From assembly GCA_963850765.1 (NCBI GenBank), contig CAWKMN010000011.1, positions 62,001 to 126,000 on the forward strand: a stretch of DNA of 64,000 bases. The letters are read 5' to 3'. A program made the translations under genes and the position numbers. The notes under the pieces are model-generated. The model did no database searches and had not been told where the DNA came from. It saw only the letters and a list, made by a program, of their open reading frames with translations. The stretch is from CAWKMN01 sp963850765. Lineage in GTDB: Bacteria; Chloroflexota; Anaerolineae; Aggregatilineales; Aggregatilineaceae. Position 1 is the stretch's first letter. Each line of letters opens with the position of its first letter. Shown one piece after another: positions 19,059 through 27,345 of this stretch.

Positions 19059-19904
19059 CTATTCGGTGCTGCCTGGGAGCGCATCCCGCAGCAAACCGGG
19101 CAGAATTTCCTCGTTCGGCGCACACCGCACGGCATGGCGAATACTGGTATGGTAGATCAACCGCTCGTCCCCCAGACGAAAGACGATCCGGTAGCCCGGC
19201 GTCGTTATCGTCTGATACTCCGCCCCGGCCCTGGGACATCCCACGCTCGAATCCGGCCAGTCTACCGCGATCAGGCTGGTTAACCGGGCCTGTGCGGCGG
19301 GAACGTCCCACTGCTTCGCCGCATCACGGGCGCTGAGTTCGACCATCAACTCTGCGATCGGGTCGAGCGGGATCGGGTCGCCTTCGTGCGCCAGCCACGG
19401 ACCATCCTCGCAGACGAAAAACGTCTCGCGTCGATCCGTATGGTACACCACGGCGCGCTCGCCTGTGCTGAAGATGATGCGGTAGCCCGGCGTCAGCAAC
19501 AGGTCTGGATCACCGCTGTCGCGCCGGGTCTGACAGCCCCATACCGCGTCTCGCCATGTGATCGCTTCCAGGCCCAACAAACGCACATCGGCCGGTTCGA
19601 CATCCGGCTGCGCCATCAGATCGGCCGTCGTCCGATCGATCATAGCCTGCGCCAGCGCGGGGATAGTCGGGGCGGTATCCGTATCAGGGAGTGTCACCAG
19701 CGCCGCCGCCGAGGGTAAATCGGTCGGGGTTGGCGTCGTCTCAATCGGGATGGCCGTCGGGGATGCCGTGGGCGGAATCAGCGTGCGAGTTGGCACGGCG
19801 GCGATCTCCTGCGGTTCGTTATCGCCGCAGGCCGCCAGCAGCGCCAGCCCGATCGCCCCGATCAGCAGCCGGCCCACGCGCAACCAAGCGCTTCGCCGCC
19901 GCAT
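19059..19904 (-). CDS. Lipoprotein with two copies of a Trp/Gly-Cys domain
   Basis: Protein of 281 residues with a lipoprotein signal peptide (lipobox LLAAC at about residue 26) and a Thr/Pro-rich linker to about 70. Then come two copies of a domain of about 60 residues: first ITWRDAVWGCQT...TPGYRIIF...VVYHTD, second VDWPDSSVGCPR...TPGYRIVF...LIYHTS. Each copy keeps a W-x-D-x-x-x-G-C motif, a TPGYRI strand and a YHT strand. I know no function for it. It should sit on the outer face of the membrane. The start is 2 bp after the stop of the DUF167 gene. Confidence 0.75.
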   Translation of the reverse strand: MRRRSAWLRVGRLLIGAIGLALLAACGDNEPQEIAAVPTRTLIPPTASPTAIPIETTPTPTDLPSAAALVTLPDTDTAPTIPALAQAMIDRTTADLMAQPDVEPADVRLLGLEAITWRDAVWGCQTRRDSGDPDLLLTPGYRIIFSTGERAVVYHTDRRETFFVCEDGPWLAHEGDPIPLDPIAELMVELSARDAAKQWDVPAAQARLTSLIAVDWPDSSVGCPRAGAEYQTITTPGYRIVFRLGDERLIYHTSIRHAVRCAPNEEILPGLLRDALPGSTE

Positions 19905-19906
19905 GG

Positions 19907-20215
19907 TTACTCGTCACCGCGAACCAGACACTCTTCAATCCACGCCGGGGTGACACCCTCGACACTGATGATCTTGTTCGGCTTGTCGGCCCCTGCGACG
20001 ATCTCAATCTGCGCCGTGTCCACGCCCAGGATTTCGGCCAGGAGCGCCACCAACTGCTCGTTCGCGCGGCCCCCGGCCGGCGTCTCGGTCAGGCGTATTT
20101 TGAGCGCGCCGTCGTCCTGCACCCCCACAATTTCCACGTTATCAGCGCGCGTCACCACGCGGACGGTAAAGGCAGCACCGTGCTGGGCATCGGTGATCTT
20201 AAATTCGCGCGGCAT
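19907..20215 (-). CDS. DUF167/YggU family protein
   Basis: Protein of 102 residues starting MPREFKIT. The family core is clear: KIRLTETPAGGRANEQLVALLAEILGV-like text followed by EIVAGADKPNKIISVEG. Function unknown; homologues often lie beside yggT. AAAGGG lies about 9 nt before ATG 20215. A second ATG at 20239 overlaps the yggT stop (TGATG) and would add eight residues, so coupling from yggT is also possible. Confidence 0.9.
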   Translation of the reverse strand: MPREFKITDAQHGAAFTVRVVTRADNVEIVGVQDDGALKIRLTETPAGGRANEQLVALLAEILGVDTAQIEIVAGADKPNKIISVEGVTPAWIEECLVRGDE

Positions 20216-20238
20216 GGGTTCTAATCCCTTTCTTGACA

Positions 20239-20493
20239 TCAGCGGAACATCGAAACCAGAATTTGTCCAAACACTTGCAGGAGTACCATCACGATAATCG
20301 GGCTGAAGTCCATCCCGTAGGCCGGCGGCATCAGGTTGCGCACCGGCGCGAGCAGCGGCTCGGTCAGATCAAAGATGAGCCGGGCCACCGGGCTGTAGGG
20401 GTCCACATTGAGCCAGCTCATCAGCACGCGAGCCAGGATCACAAACGAATAAAGCTGGATAAACAACGCAATCATCGCCGCAAAGCTATTCAC
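20239..20493 (-). CDS. yggT: YggT family membrane protein
   Basis: Protein of 84 residues with two membrane helices. The first half has LARVLMSWLNVDPYSP and the second TEPLLAPVRNLMPP, the YggT/YlmG signature. Homologues in Gram-positive bacteria (YlmG) and plastids affect septum placement and nucleoid or thylakoid organisation. The start is GTG 20493 with AGGAG about 11 nt upstream. It belongs to the pgeF-yggS-yggT-yggU series. Confidence 0.92.
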   Translation of the reverse strand: MNSFAAMIALFIQLYSFVILARVLMSWLNVDPYSPVARLIFDLTEPLLAPVRNLMPPAYGMDFSPIIVMVLLQVFGQILVSMFR

Positions 20494-20538
20494 GCTTCAC
20501 ATCTCCTCGTCGTCAACCATACTCTCATGCAGACAATA

Positions 20539-21279
20539 TCAGGACCGCGCTCCAAAGATCGCCCGGCCCACCCGGACCAGAGTCGCGCCTTCTTCGACGG
20601 CTGCCGGGTAATCATCGCTCATCCCCATACTCAGGTCCGCCCAGGATGCGCCGGGAAAATCGTTCGCCAGGGCGTCACGCAGGTCACGCAGGGCCGCGAA
20701 CACCGGGCGTGCCTGTTCGGGATCCTCAACGATTGGGGCCATCGTCATCAGCCCGCGCACCCGCAGGCCAGGCAGCGCCAGAACCTGCCGGATGTCCTGC
20801 CACACCTGCCGGCGTTGATCGGGATTGGTGCGCCAGTGCGGCGCGTCCCAGCCCTGTTTGGCCTCTTCGCCCGATACGTTCATTTCGAGCAGCACATCCA
20901 GCGTGGAGCCCTGTTCGGTCAGCAGACGGCTGAGACGCTCGGCCAGATGCACACTGTCCAGCGAGTGCAGCAGAGCAAAACCCCGCGTCACATAGCGCGC
21001 CTTGCGGCTTTGCACGTGGCCGATCATATGCCATTCGACCGGCATAGGGTTCAAGGCGGCGACCTGCGACATTTTGCCGACGGCCTCTTCGATCCGGTTT
21101 TCGCCCAGGTGCCGGATACCCGCTTCGATCGCCTGCGCGACCCGTTCAGCGGAGAACGTTTTGCTCACGGCCACCAGCGTGACCGCGTCAGGCGAGCGAT
21201 TCGCCCGCTGGCATGCCGCCGCGATTGTGGCCTGCACGCTGGCGATCTGCGCCTGAAGGTCCGTCGATGCCGTGTCCAT
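20539..21279 (-). CDS. yggS: YggS/PROSC-type pyridoxal-phosphate homeostasis protein
   Basis: PLP-binding TIM-barrel protein of 246 residues. The PLP lysine is in LVAVSKTFSAE, HLGENRIEEAV and the SMGMSDDY signature follow, and the C-terminal GATLVRVGRAIFG binds the phosphate. It keeps free PLP in balance and is not an enzyme as far as known. I chose ATG 21279 because it lies 4 nt after the pgeF stop; a longer frame to 21390 would overlap pgeF by more than 100 bp. Confidence 0.93.
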   Translation of the reverse strand: MDTASTDLQAQIASVQATIAAACQRANRSPDAVTLVAVSKTFSAERVAQAIEAGIRHLGENRIEEAVGKMSQVAALNPMPVEWHMIGHVQSRKARYVTRGFALLHSLDSVHLAERLSRLLTEQGSTLDVLLEMNVSGEEAKQGWDAPHWRTNPDQRRQVWQDIRQVLALPGLRVRGLMTMAPIVEDPEQARPVFAALRDLRDALANDFPGASWADLSMGMSDDYPAAVEEGATLVRVGRAIFGARS

Positions 21280-21283
21280 CGTT

Positions 21284-22069
21284 TTATGCCAGTGCCATGA
21301 CCACGCCAAACCGCCCGGTCCGCCCGGCTTCGGCGCGGTGCGAGTAAAATTCATCGGTGCGGGTGGCGGTGCAGATACCGGCGACCTCAATCTGCCTCAC
21401 GCCCGCCCGTTCGAGCGCCAGCCGGTTGGCCGCCCACAGATCAAGATAGGCGCTGCCATCGTCGGCCCGCTTAATCAGGCTGTCCGTGCTGCCAAACGCC
21501 CGCCGCACCGCCTCGACCACTTCTTCCCCGACCTGATACCGATCCGGGCCAATGCTGGGACCGATTCCGGCCTGCACGTCCTGCGGGCGCGTGCCAAACG
21601 CGGACTGCATGGCATGCAGCGCGCTGACCGCCGCGCCGGAGACGGTGCCGCGCCAACCCGCATGGGCGATCCCCGCGGCATGCCGCACGGGATCGTACAG
21701 CAGGATCGGCGTGCAGTCCGCAAAGCGCAGGCTGAGCGGCAGCGCCGGGCAGTCCGTCACCATCGCATCGGCACGGGCCAGCCAGCGGCGGTTCGGCACC
21801 GGCCCCTGAACCAGCACCGTATCGGCGCTGTGGACCTGCCAGACCGTACACGCGCGCAACTCGTCGAGGCCCAACGCCTGATACACCCGGCGGTGATTTT
21901 CGCGCACGGCCTCGCGGTCGTCTCCGACCGTTCCACCCAGGTTCAGCGATGTCCAGTCCGCGCGGCTGACACCGCCCAACCGGGTAAAAATGCCATGAGT
22001 TAACCGGTCCAGCCCAGCCCACTGCTCGAACTGGTAATAGACCGGGCCGTTATTCTCAATGCGTCGCAC
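21284..22069 (-). CDS. pgeF: Peptidoglycan editing factor PgeF / purine nucleoside oxidase-like (YfiH/YlmD)
   Basis: Protein of 261 residues of the Cu-oxidase_4 (YfiH) family. The metal-binding residues are visible in VWQVHSADTV, LRFADCTPILL and IAHAGWRGT. The family removes wrongly incorporated L-Ser from peptidoglycan precursors in E. coli and has purine nucleoside phosphorylase activity in others. GTG 22069 has GAGGAG 6 nt upstream. It heads the ylmD-ylmE-ylmG-like operon; a TATAAT (22097-22102) without a good -35 box precedes it. Confidence 0.93.
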   Translation of the reverse strand: MRRIENNGPVYYQFEQWAGLDRLTHGIFTRLGGVSRADWTSLNLGGTVGDDREAVRENHRRVYQALGLDELRACTVWQVHSADTVLVQGPVPNRRWLARADAMVTDCPALPLSLRFADCTPILLYDPVRHAAGIAHAGWRGTVSGAAVSALHAMQSAFGTRPQDVQAGIGPSIGPDRYQVGEEVVEAVRRAFGSTDSLIKRADDGSAYLDLWAANRLALERAGVRQIEVAGICTATRTDEFYSHRAEAGRTGRFGVVMALA

Positions 22070-22096
22070 GAACTCTCCTCAGCGTTTATCAGCCCT

Positions 22097-22102
22097 ATTA
22101 TA
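22097..22102 (-). promoter_or_regulatory. Possible -10 box for the pgeF operon
   Basis: A perfect TATAAT on the minus strand 27 nt before the pgeF start. The region 17 bp further upstream (GAGGCA) is not a convincing -35 box. Confidence 0.4.
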
Positions 22103-22206
22103 GCGCACACCGCCGCTTGTGCCTCGGATAAATCAGGCGATGTGCCGGACGCCGTGCTGCGATCCGATAATCCGATCATGTTCATTATAGCGCTCTGGGA
22201 GTCAAT

Positions 22207-23217
22207 ATGTCGGGTCGCAACGTACTACGAACAGTCGGATGGCTGTTGATTATCTTATATGTGCTGTGGTTTTTCGTGTACCTCATCGGGCGGCAGATGA
22301 TGAACGATGACGAGGGCTTTATCGCCATGTCGCACAATTTCGCGCCCTGGTTCGGTCCGATGGGGATCGTGCTGGCGATCGCAGCATTGTTCTCGCGATC
22401 GCGCTGGCTGCTGCTCGCTCTGATCGCGCCGGCCCTGATCGCCTCGGTGATCTGGTACGGCGGCCGGTTTATGCCGCCGCCCGACGTGAGCGCGCCGCCC
22501 GGCAGCCCGATTCTGCGGGTTGCATCGTTTAACATCCTCTCGCCGGAGTCTGACCCCGATGAGATCGTTGAAGCGATCCGCGAGATGGGCGAGATGGATC
22601 TGATTGGCCTGCGCGAACTGGGCGAGGAGCATGCCCAGGTCATCGATCGGGAGCTGAGCGACGAGTATCCGTACCGGCTGCTCGTGACCATCCCCAACGC
22701 GCCGGTTTACATGGGGGGCGGTCTGCTCAGCCGCTATCCGATCATCACGCACGAGGAGTATTATCCCCTGGACTATTCGATGGTGCATCTGCGCGTCCAA
22801 GTGGATATTGAGGGGACGCCCATCACCGTGTTTGTGGTTCACCCGTGGCCGGCCAAACATCTCGTCAACCCGTTCCGATACGACGAGACGGAGCGCGACA
22901 TCGAGATTCTGGACTCACTGGAGCGCATCAAGGCGACATCGGGCCCGGTGCTGGTGCTGTGCGATTGCAACCTGCCCGATCAGAGCAAGTCCTACGACGC
23001 CATGGACGAGGTGCTCGACAACTCGTTTGCCGAGGTCGGCTGGGGATTCGGGTTTACCTACCCGGCCTATCAGGAATACATCCCGTCGCTGATTCGGATT
23101 GATTACGTGTGGCATAACGAGGCATTTGTCGCCCTGTCAGCGGAAACTCTCCCCGAGCCGGGCGGTTCCGATCACCGGCCCATCACAGCGGAACTGGCGC
23201 TGGTCGCCACGCAGTAA
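22207..23217 (+). CDS. Membrane-anchored endonuclease/exonuclease/phosphatase family protein
   Basis: Protein of 336 residues with three N-terminal membrane helices (to about residue 88) and a C-terminal EEP domain (about 100-336). Recognisable EEP motifs are VASFNILS, GLRELGEEH (metal Glu, here in a variant context), VVHPWP, LCDCNLPD (in place of the usual GDFN) and GGSDHRPI. The catalytic domain faces out if the even helix count is misjudged, so topology is uncertain. Substrate may be a nucleic acid or a phosphoester; not decidable here. GGGAG lies 7 nt before the ATG. Confidence 0.85.
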   Translation: MSGRNVLRTVGWLLIILYVLWFFVYLIGRQMMNDDEGFIAMSHNFAPWFGPMGIVLAIAALFSRSRWLLLALIAPALIASVIWYGGRFMPPPDVSAPPGSPILRVASFNILSPESDPDEIVEAIREMGEMDLIGLRELGEEHAQVIDRELSDEYPYRLLVTIPNAPVYMGGGLLSRYPIITHEEYYPLDYSMVHLRVQVDIEGTPITVFVVHPWPAKHLVNPFRYDETERDIEILDSLERIKATSGPVLVLCDCNLPDQSKSYDAMDEVLDNSFAEVGWGFGFTYPAYQEYIPSLIRIDYVWHNEAFVALSAETLPEPGGSDHRPITAELALVATQ

Positions 23218-23236
23218 ACCGCCTGCGAAGAACTTT

Positions 23237-23357
23237 TACCACAGAGAGCACAGAGGACACAGAGATTCTTGAGTAAAAAGAGGGAGAGGAGAAAATCCTG
23301 AGACTATCTCTCTTGTTTCCTTTATCTTTCTCTGTGTGCTCTGTGCTCTCTGTGGTT
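23237..23357. repeat. Long inverted repeat of the CACAGAG family between convergent genes
   Basis: The left arm (23237-23264) is CCACAGAGAGCACAGAGG-type sequence; the right arm (23326-23357) is its near-perfect reverse complement. The hairpin separates two convergent genes and may terminate both transcripts. The right arm lies inside the last codons of the decarboxylase gene. Confidence 0.85.
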
Positions 23358-24362
23358 AGATTCTTTTCCTAGAATAAATGCTGATCCAACCAGGCGCGTG
23401 CCGGGGCCGGGCCGGTTGGCGATTACAGCCTGCACGCCCGGCAGATCGCGCAGCCGACTTTCGAGCGCGACGGCGTCTGCGCCCTGGCACAGCACATGCA
23501 CATTCGCCCCCGCGTCGATCGTAAAATACGCGGGCAGATCCTCGGCGCGCCAGTCGCGGACGGCGTGCATGATGCGCACCGTCTCCGGCGACCAGTAGAG
23601 CAGGCTCGGCTGCGAGGTCATGGCGACGGCGTGCATGCGGATCGCTTCCTGCTCGGTTTCCTCGCCAAACGCCGCGAAATCCCGCGCCAGCAGCGCCCCG
23701 CGCACGATGGGCAGCGCGCGTTCGGCGGCCGCCAGCCGTGCCGGTGCGAACGGACTCGGATCGACCAGTTCGTGGCCCTTGCTGGAGCCGACCTTCTTAT
23801 GCTCGGTCTGGACGATGGCGATCAGGTCGCGCAGATCCCAGTGCTGCGGCGGGGCGATCATCTCCGCATACGAGCCTTCGTGGGTCGCGGCCGTGTGCCA
23901 TTCGACAAACCCGGCCGGGATGGACCGGCACGCCGACCCTGACCCCAGCCGCGCCAGGATCGTCAGGGCGCGCTCGTCCAGCGCCAGCCCGGTCGACGCG
24001 CAGGCGGCTACGGTCAGCGCGGCAAACGCGGACGCCGACGACGCGATCCCCGCGCCCATCGGGAAGGAATTGACCGACTCCACGCGTGCCCGCGTGCTGA
24101 ACCCCGCCAGCGCGCGCACCCGGTCCAGGTGTTCGGAGACACGCCGCGCGGCTTTATCCGGCGACTCCGCCCCGGCGATCACGATCTGGTCCGCATCGAG
24201 CGCGGGATCAAATTCGACGGTGGTGGTGGTCGTGGCGGCGTCGAGATTCATCGAAATAGACGAGTTCAGCGGCAGGCGCAGCGCGTGATCGCGGCGGCCC
24301 CAGTATTTGACAAAAGCGATGTTGGAACAGCTTATCGCCGTGCATTTGCGTAAAGTCATCAT
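23322..24362 (-). CDS. Diphosphomevalonate or phosphomevalonate decarboxylase (GHMP family)
   Basis: GHMP-family decarboxylase of 346 residues in the mevalonate route to isopentenyl units. It has SNIAFVKYWGRRD near the N-terminus, the SFPMGAGIASSASAFAAL loop, GSGSACRSI and TIDAGANVHVL with the catalytic Asp. The Lys-Gly-His after VGSS stands where classical enzymes have Arg, which may point to a monophosphate substrate as in the Roseiflexus-type pathway; this is inference. ATG 24362 overlaps the mevalonate kinase stop (TAATG). The last 14 residues (KESNHREHRAHRER) are encoded by an intergenic repeat. Confidence 0.88.
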   Translation of the reverse strand: MMTLRKCTAISCSNIAFVKYWGRRDHALRLPLNSSISMNLDAATTTTTVEFDPALDADQIVIAGAESPDKAARRVSEHLDRVRALAGFSTRARVESVNSFPMGAGIASSASAFAALTVAACASTGLALDERALTILARLGSGSACRSIPAGFVEWHTAATHEGSYAEMIAPPQHWDLRDLIAIVQTEHKKVGSSKGHELVDPSPFAPARLAAAERALPIVRGALLARDFAAFGEETEQEAIRMHAVAMTSQPSLLYWSPETVRIMHAVRDWRAEDLPAYFTIDAGANVHVLCQGADAVALESRLRDLPGVQAVIANRPGPGTRLVGSAFILGKESNHREHRAHRER

Positions 24363-25354
24363 TACCCCTCCTGCCGGACGCCCGGTGCGTTGGGCGCAGC
24401 CTGGACAAGCTGCCCGCCCGCCGCGATCAAAGCCGCTTCGACGGCAGCGCGGCGATCGCCGGGCGCTAACGCGATGACACAGTCGCCGCCCCCGGCCCCG
24501 CTGAGCTTCGCCCCGAACGCCCCAGCTTCCCGCGCGCGAAAAACCAGCCTAGCCGTTTCAGGCGTATCGACGCCGATCGCGTGGGCCAGTCCGTGCTGCA
24601 TATCCATCAACTGTCCCAGCCGGTTCCACTGGGCGTGTTCCAGCGCGATGCGCCCATCCGCCACAAGCTGACCCATCGTGTCAAAAATGCCATTCACCGC
24701 AGCGGGCCACGCGTGCAGCAGGTCCTGCACCCGGCCAACGACGGTCGGCGTATCGGCTTTGATGCCGCTGTACGCTACCACGAGCGGCAGATCGGGCACT
24801 TCCAGTGGCACGATCCGGCGCGGCTCGCCGTTATCATAGAGCAGCGTGCCGCCGTAGATGGCCGACGCCAGATCAAAGCCGGAGCCGGTCTGCTGCACGC
24901 GCCGGATCGCGCTCAGTCCCAGGTCAAACAGGTGGCGCGGCGGGATGTCGATTTGCAGCAGCCTCGCCAGCCCGAACAGCGTACAGGCGACGGTGGCCGA
25001 CGAACTGCCCAGGCCAAGCTGGCTGGAAAAATCGCTGTGGGTTTCGATACGCACGCCGCGATCCAGCCCGAAGCGCTCGCGGAAGACGGCCAGCGCGCTC
25101 TCGATGAAACGCGTTCCCCGCGCGAGTGCCTGACCGTGCGCGAACACGTCCGCCAGATAGCCCCACACCTGATCGACGCCCACATCCGGCGCGTGAATGC
25201 TGAACGACGGGGTGTCCGTGCCGGTCAGCGCCAGCGTCATATAGAGGCGGGCGTTCATCGCCGTGACGAGGCAGGGCCGCCCGTAGACAACAGCATGCTC
25301 ACCCAGCAGCATCAGCTTGCCCGGCGCGGAAACCTGAATGGTGGGGGATGACAT
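24362..25354 (-). CDS. mvk: Mevalonate kinase
   Basis: GHMP kinase of 330 residues phosphorylating mevalonate in the cytoplasm. Motif 1 is PGKLMLLGEHAVVYGRP, motif 2 LGLGSSSATVA, motif 3 GAKLSGAGGGDCVIAL, in the order and spacing of mevalonate kinases. I chose ATG 25354 (MSSPTIQVSAPGK); a TTG four codons earlier (25366) has a better ribosome site (GGGAG, 6 nt) and is a real alternative. It is coupled to the decarboxylase downstream and divergent from the polyprenyl synthase. No phosphomevalonate kinase gene is in the window. Confidence 0.92.
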   Translation of the reverse strand: MSSPTIQVSAPGKLMLLGEHAVVYGRPCLVTAMNARLYMTLALTGTDTPSFSIHAPDVGVDQVWGYLADVFAHGQALARGTRFIESALAVFRERFGLDRGVRIETHSDFSSQLGLGSSSATVACTLFGLARLLQIDIPPRHLFDLGLSAIRRVQQTGSGFDLASAIYGGTLLYDNGEPRRIVPLEVPDLPLVVAYSGIKADTPTVVGRVQDLLHAWPAAVNGIFDTMGQLVADGRIALEHAQWNRLGQLMDMQHGLAHAIGVDTPETARLVFRAREAGAFGAKLSGAGGGDCVIALAPGDRRAAVEAALIAAGGQLVQAAPNAPGVRQEG

Positions 25355-25488
25355 ATTCTCGGTCAATCGCGGCTCCCTTTCGTGTCCGGCTGGCAAGTGT
25401 AGATCGTTTGGGGGCAGCGGGCAATGATGGAAAACCCGGCCAAAACGGCGTAGAATGGGCGCATTAACTATTGGGGAGATCAGGGCCG

Positions 25489-26529
25489 ATGGTGGATCAA
25501 AGTTTTTTAGATACGATAACAGCAGATGTGGATGCTGAAATGCTGGCGATCCGGGAGGAACAGACGGGAGTCGCGCCGATCTTCTGGCAGATCGTCGATT
25601 ACCAGTTCGGATGGGATCTCTCACCCGATGACGAAGCTGGGCGCAGGCGCGTTTCGGGCAAAAAGATACGGCCGCTGCTGATGGCGCTGGTCGCTCAGGC
25701 GATCAACGGCGACTATCAGCATGTGCTCCCGGCGGGCGCGGCACTGGAATTCATCCACAACTTTACGCTGCTCCATGACGATGTGATGGATAAGTCGGTC
25801 GAGCGCCGCCACCGTCCAGCCGCCTGGACGCGCTGGGGCAGCACGCAGGCGATCAACGCCGGGGACGGGCTGTTCGCGCTGGCGTTTGTGGCCGGCACGC
25901 GCCTGCTCGATCGCGGGGTGGAACCGCGCCGTGTCGCGGAAGCCTGCCGGACGCTGGCCCAGGCGAGCCTGTGGACCGCCGAAGGGCAGATGCTCGATAT
26001 TGACTTCGAGACGCGCGACAGTGTGGGGACAGATGAGTATATCACCATGATCACGAACAAATCGGGGACGCTGATCGAAGCGGCGGCGAAGATCGGGGCG
26101 CAGCTCAGCACCGGCGACGCCCACGTGATCGAGTCCTATGCCCGGTTTGCGCGCCACCTGGGGATCGCCTTCCAGATTCGGGACGACTACCTGGGCGTGT
26201 GGGGTGACGAGGCCACCACCGGCAAATCGGCCACCAGCGACATCCGCGAGAAAAAGAAGGCGTACCCGATCCTGGCCGGGCTGGAACTGGCCGGGGATGC
26301 GGATCGGGCGGCGCTGCAGCAAATCTACGCGCAGGAAAGCCTAACGGATGACGATGTGCAGACCGTGCTGGCAATTCTCACCCGGCTCGGTGCCGCTGAC
26401 CAAACGGATCGCGTGGCCGGGGAGTATTATTCTGCCGCCCTGGCGCATCTGGATCAGACCCAGATCCACAACGAGACCCAGGACGCGATCCGCCAGCTTG
26501 CCGCGTTTCTGATCGAGCGGGCGTATTGA
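25489..26529 (+). CDS. Polyprenyl (geranylgeranyl/farnesyl-type) diphosphate synthase
   Basis: Trans-isoprenyl diphosphate synthase of 346 residues. The first Asp-rich motif is LLHDDVMD and the second QIRDDYLGVWGD, with KKIRPLL binding the diphosphate and the KKKAYPIL region after it. It joins isopentenyl diphosphate to an allylic primer; chain length cannot be read with confidence. ATG 25489 is preceded by GGGGAG (9 nt). It is divergent from the mevalonate kinase/decarboxylase pair, forming an isoprenoid locus. Confidence 0.93.
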   Translation: MVDQSFLDTITADVDAEMLAIREEQTGVAPIFWQIVDYQFGWDLSPDDEAGRRRVSGKKIRPLLMALVAQAINGDYQHVLPAGAALEFIHNFTLLHDDVMDKSVERRHRPAAWTRWGSTQAINAGDGLFALAFVAGTRLLDRGVEPRRVAEACRTLAQASLWTAEGQMLDIDFETRDSVGTDEYITMITNKSGTLIEAAAKIGAQLSTGDAHVIESYARFARHLGIAFQIRDDYLGVWGDEATTGKSATSDIREKKKAYPILAGLELAGDADRAALQQIYAQESLTDDDVQTVLAILTRLGAADQTDRVAGEYYSAALAHLDQTQIHNETQDAIRQLAAFLIERAY

Positions 26530-26533
26530 GCGG

Positions 26534-27175
26534 CTACCCGCCCGTCAGCGCGCGCACCAGCTCGCGGAACTTCTGCCGGTAGTCGTCGCCGCTGAAATCA
26601 AAACGCGGCTTGCGGCGCAGTTCGTCCGGCAGATCGATGGGCTGCAACTGGGCCACTACGATCGGCTTGCGGTGCTCGACAAAAAAGCGCAGCGCCTCCT
26701 GCACGTTGGTCGCTTTGATCGCCAGCGGCGTCAGCACGACGACCATATTCTTGCACTCGACCAGCGCCGGGTGTACGCCCGTCGCCCAGTGCGCATCATC
26801 GACCTGCGTGCCAGCCATCCAGGTGGGGATGCCGATACGCTTCAGATCTTCGGCCAGGATCTCCGCGAACTCGCTGTCGGCCACGCTGTAATTGAGATAC
26901 GTCACGTCTGCCACGATTTTGCGGCTCGCCTTGCCGCGCGGCGCTTCGGTCATCTGAATCGGTTCCGGGCGCTTGAGCGCGTTGTGTGCGGGGGTTTTGC
27001 CCATCCGGAACACGACCGTGCCGCAGACCGAGCAGGTGCCGCGCGTGCCAGGCGCGCCGCGCCGTGTCCAGATCGGCTCCGGGTTCTCCATCGGCGTTGT
27101 TTGCTTGCAGGTCATGCAATATGCTTCGATGCCCTGCTCGTCGTCTTCAAAAAGCTCGTCCAGTTCATCCGCCAT
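26534..27175 (-). CDS. Zinc-ribbon (DUF5679-like) plus TIR-domain protein
   Basis: Protein of 213 residues with two parts. The first has an acidic N-terminus and a treble-clef-like ribbon with Cys pairs at about 20/23 and 48/51 (YCMTCK ... CSVCG), resembling DUF5679. The second (about 90-213) is a TIR-like domain: VTYLNYSVADSEFAEILAEDL, MVVVLTPLAIKATNVQEAL, and a final DFSGDDYRQKFRELVRAL. A Glu (about 160) falls at the position of the catalytic Glu of TIR NADases, but the usual Trp before it is absent. I chose ATG 27175 (MADELDELF). Possible role in signalling or defence; unproven. Confidence 0.75.
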   Translation of the reverse strand: MADELDELFEDDEQGIEAYCMTCKQTTPMENPEPIWTRRGAPGTRGTCSVCGTVVFRMGKTPAHNALKRPEPIQMTEAPRGKASRKIVADVTYLNYSVADSEFAEILAEDLKRIGIPTWMAGTQVDDAHWATGVHPALVECKNMVVVLTPLAIKATNVQEALRFFVEHRKPIVVAQLQPIDLPDELRRKPRFDFSGDDYRQKFRELVRALTGG

Positions 27176-27345
27176 AATGCTGTCACCATCATTTTTTGTG
27201 AGCGCACATTTCGAATGATAGCTTAACATATCTGCCCGAATTATGCTCAGACGCGGTACAATAACCGCCTGTAAAAACATGTGGGCGCTCGTTATCAGCC
27301 ATACAGGCAGCACGCCTGTCAATCCTTTGATGGGAAGGGATCATA

